From an uncultured Collinsella sp. (GTDB taxonomy: Bacteria > Actinomycetota > Coriobacteriia > Coriobacteriales > Coriobacteriaceae), in assembly GCA_902496645.1 (NCBI GenBank), contig CABVBR010000007.1, positions 1 through 36,165 of the forward strand: a DNA stretch of 36,165 nucleotides, given 5' to 3'. Shown piece after piece: positions 36,140 through 36,165 of this stretch. Position numbers and translations under genes: made by a program. Each line of letters begins with the position of its first letter. Positions within the stretch are counted from its first letter, which is position 1. A model generated the notes under the pieces. It saw nothing but the letters and a program-made list of their open reading frames with translations. It searched no databases and had not been told where the DNA came from.

Positions 36140-36162
36140 GGAAAGCACTTAATGTGCTTTCC
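36140..36162. repeat. GGAAAGCAC hairpin, member of the dispersed repeat family
   Basis: GGAAAGCAC at 36140-36148 and GTGCTTTCC at 36154-36162 form a perfect 9-bp stem with a 5-base loop. The minus strand reads CGGAAAGCACAT at 36163-36152, as in the unit at 22701-22712. The rest of 35966-36165 shows no gene; a small GCCGC/GCGGC stem lies at 36036-36048. Confidence 0.6.
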
Positions 36163-36165
36163 GTC

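Overview
The window looks like a chromosomal segment of a GC-rich gut actinobacterium of the class Coriobacteriia, most like Collinsella. This is inferred from codon use, AGGAGG-type ribosome binding sites, a one-polypeptide pyruvate:ferredoxin oxidoreductase of an anaerobe, carbamate kinase, PTS genes, LytTR-type two-component pairs and many short intergenic repeats. No rRNA, tRNA, CRISPR array, insertion sequence or prophage was recognised.

Layout. 1-4.2 kb is a DNA replication/repair block: the 3' part of dnaX, then ybaB and recR. The usual dnaX-ybaB-recR run is split by a small overlapping gene pair (an 86-aa unknown and a DUF4160 protein) and a minus-strand membrane protein. 4.5-8.2 kb is a tight three-gene signalling operon: a secreted or anchored Ser/Gly-rich protein, a Ser/Thr kinase with C-terminal membrane helices, and an FHA protein. 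8.6-12.2 kb is nifJ, behind a long GC-rich leader and in front of a 125-nt hairpin. 12.5-15.1 kb is on the minus strand: a DUF4143-type ATPase preceded by three direct repeats, then a DUF3830 gene and an unrecognised partner. 15.7-16.7 kb is a solitary carbamate kinase.

17.0-22.5 kb is a complete lichenan/cellobiose-type PTS locus: a LicR-like PRD regulator, EIIA, EIIB, EIIC and a GH1 6-phospho-beta-glucosidase. Sugar would be phosphorylated on entry, cleaved by the GH1 enzyme and passed to glycolysis, where pyruvate can be oxidised by NifJ. 23-24 kb holds a membrane-anchored C39-like peptidase on the minus strand. 24.3-27.2 kb is an APC permease with a metal-dependent amidohydrolase, a probable uptake-and-hydrolysis pair. 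27.3-35.4 kb holds two paralogous LytS/LytT-like two-component systems around a zinc-dependent phospholipase C-like protein, a UMF1-type MFS transporter and a GT2 glycosyltransferase; the glycosyltransferase is translationally coupled to the second kinase. 35.5-35.9 kb is a YfcE/MJ0936-type metallophosphoesterase.

The least explained material is the kinase-FHA operon with its novel extracytoplasmic protein, the glycosyltransferase-kinase-regulator operon with a terminator-like leader hairpin, and the intergenic DNA: long inverted repeats, a hairpin pair with a compensated base-pair change, 33-34 bp spaced direct repeats upstream of the ATPase, and a degenerate CGGAAAGCGCATCCC repeat family. 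All functional statements come from reading motifs; no database search was run.
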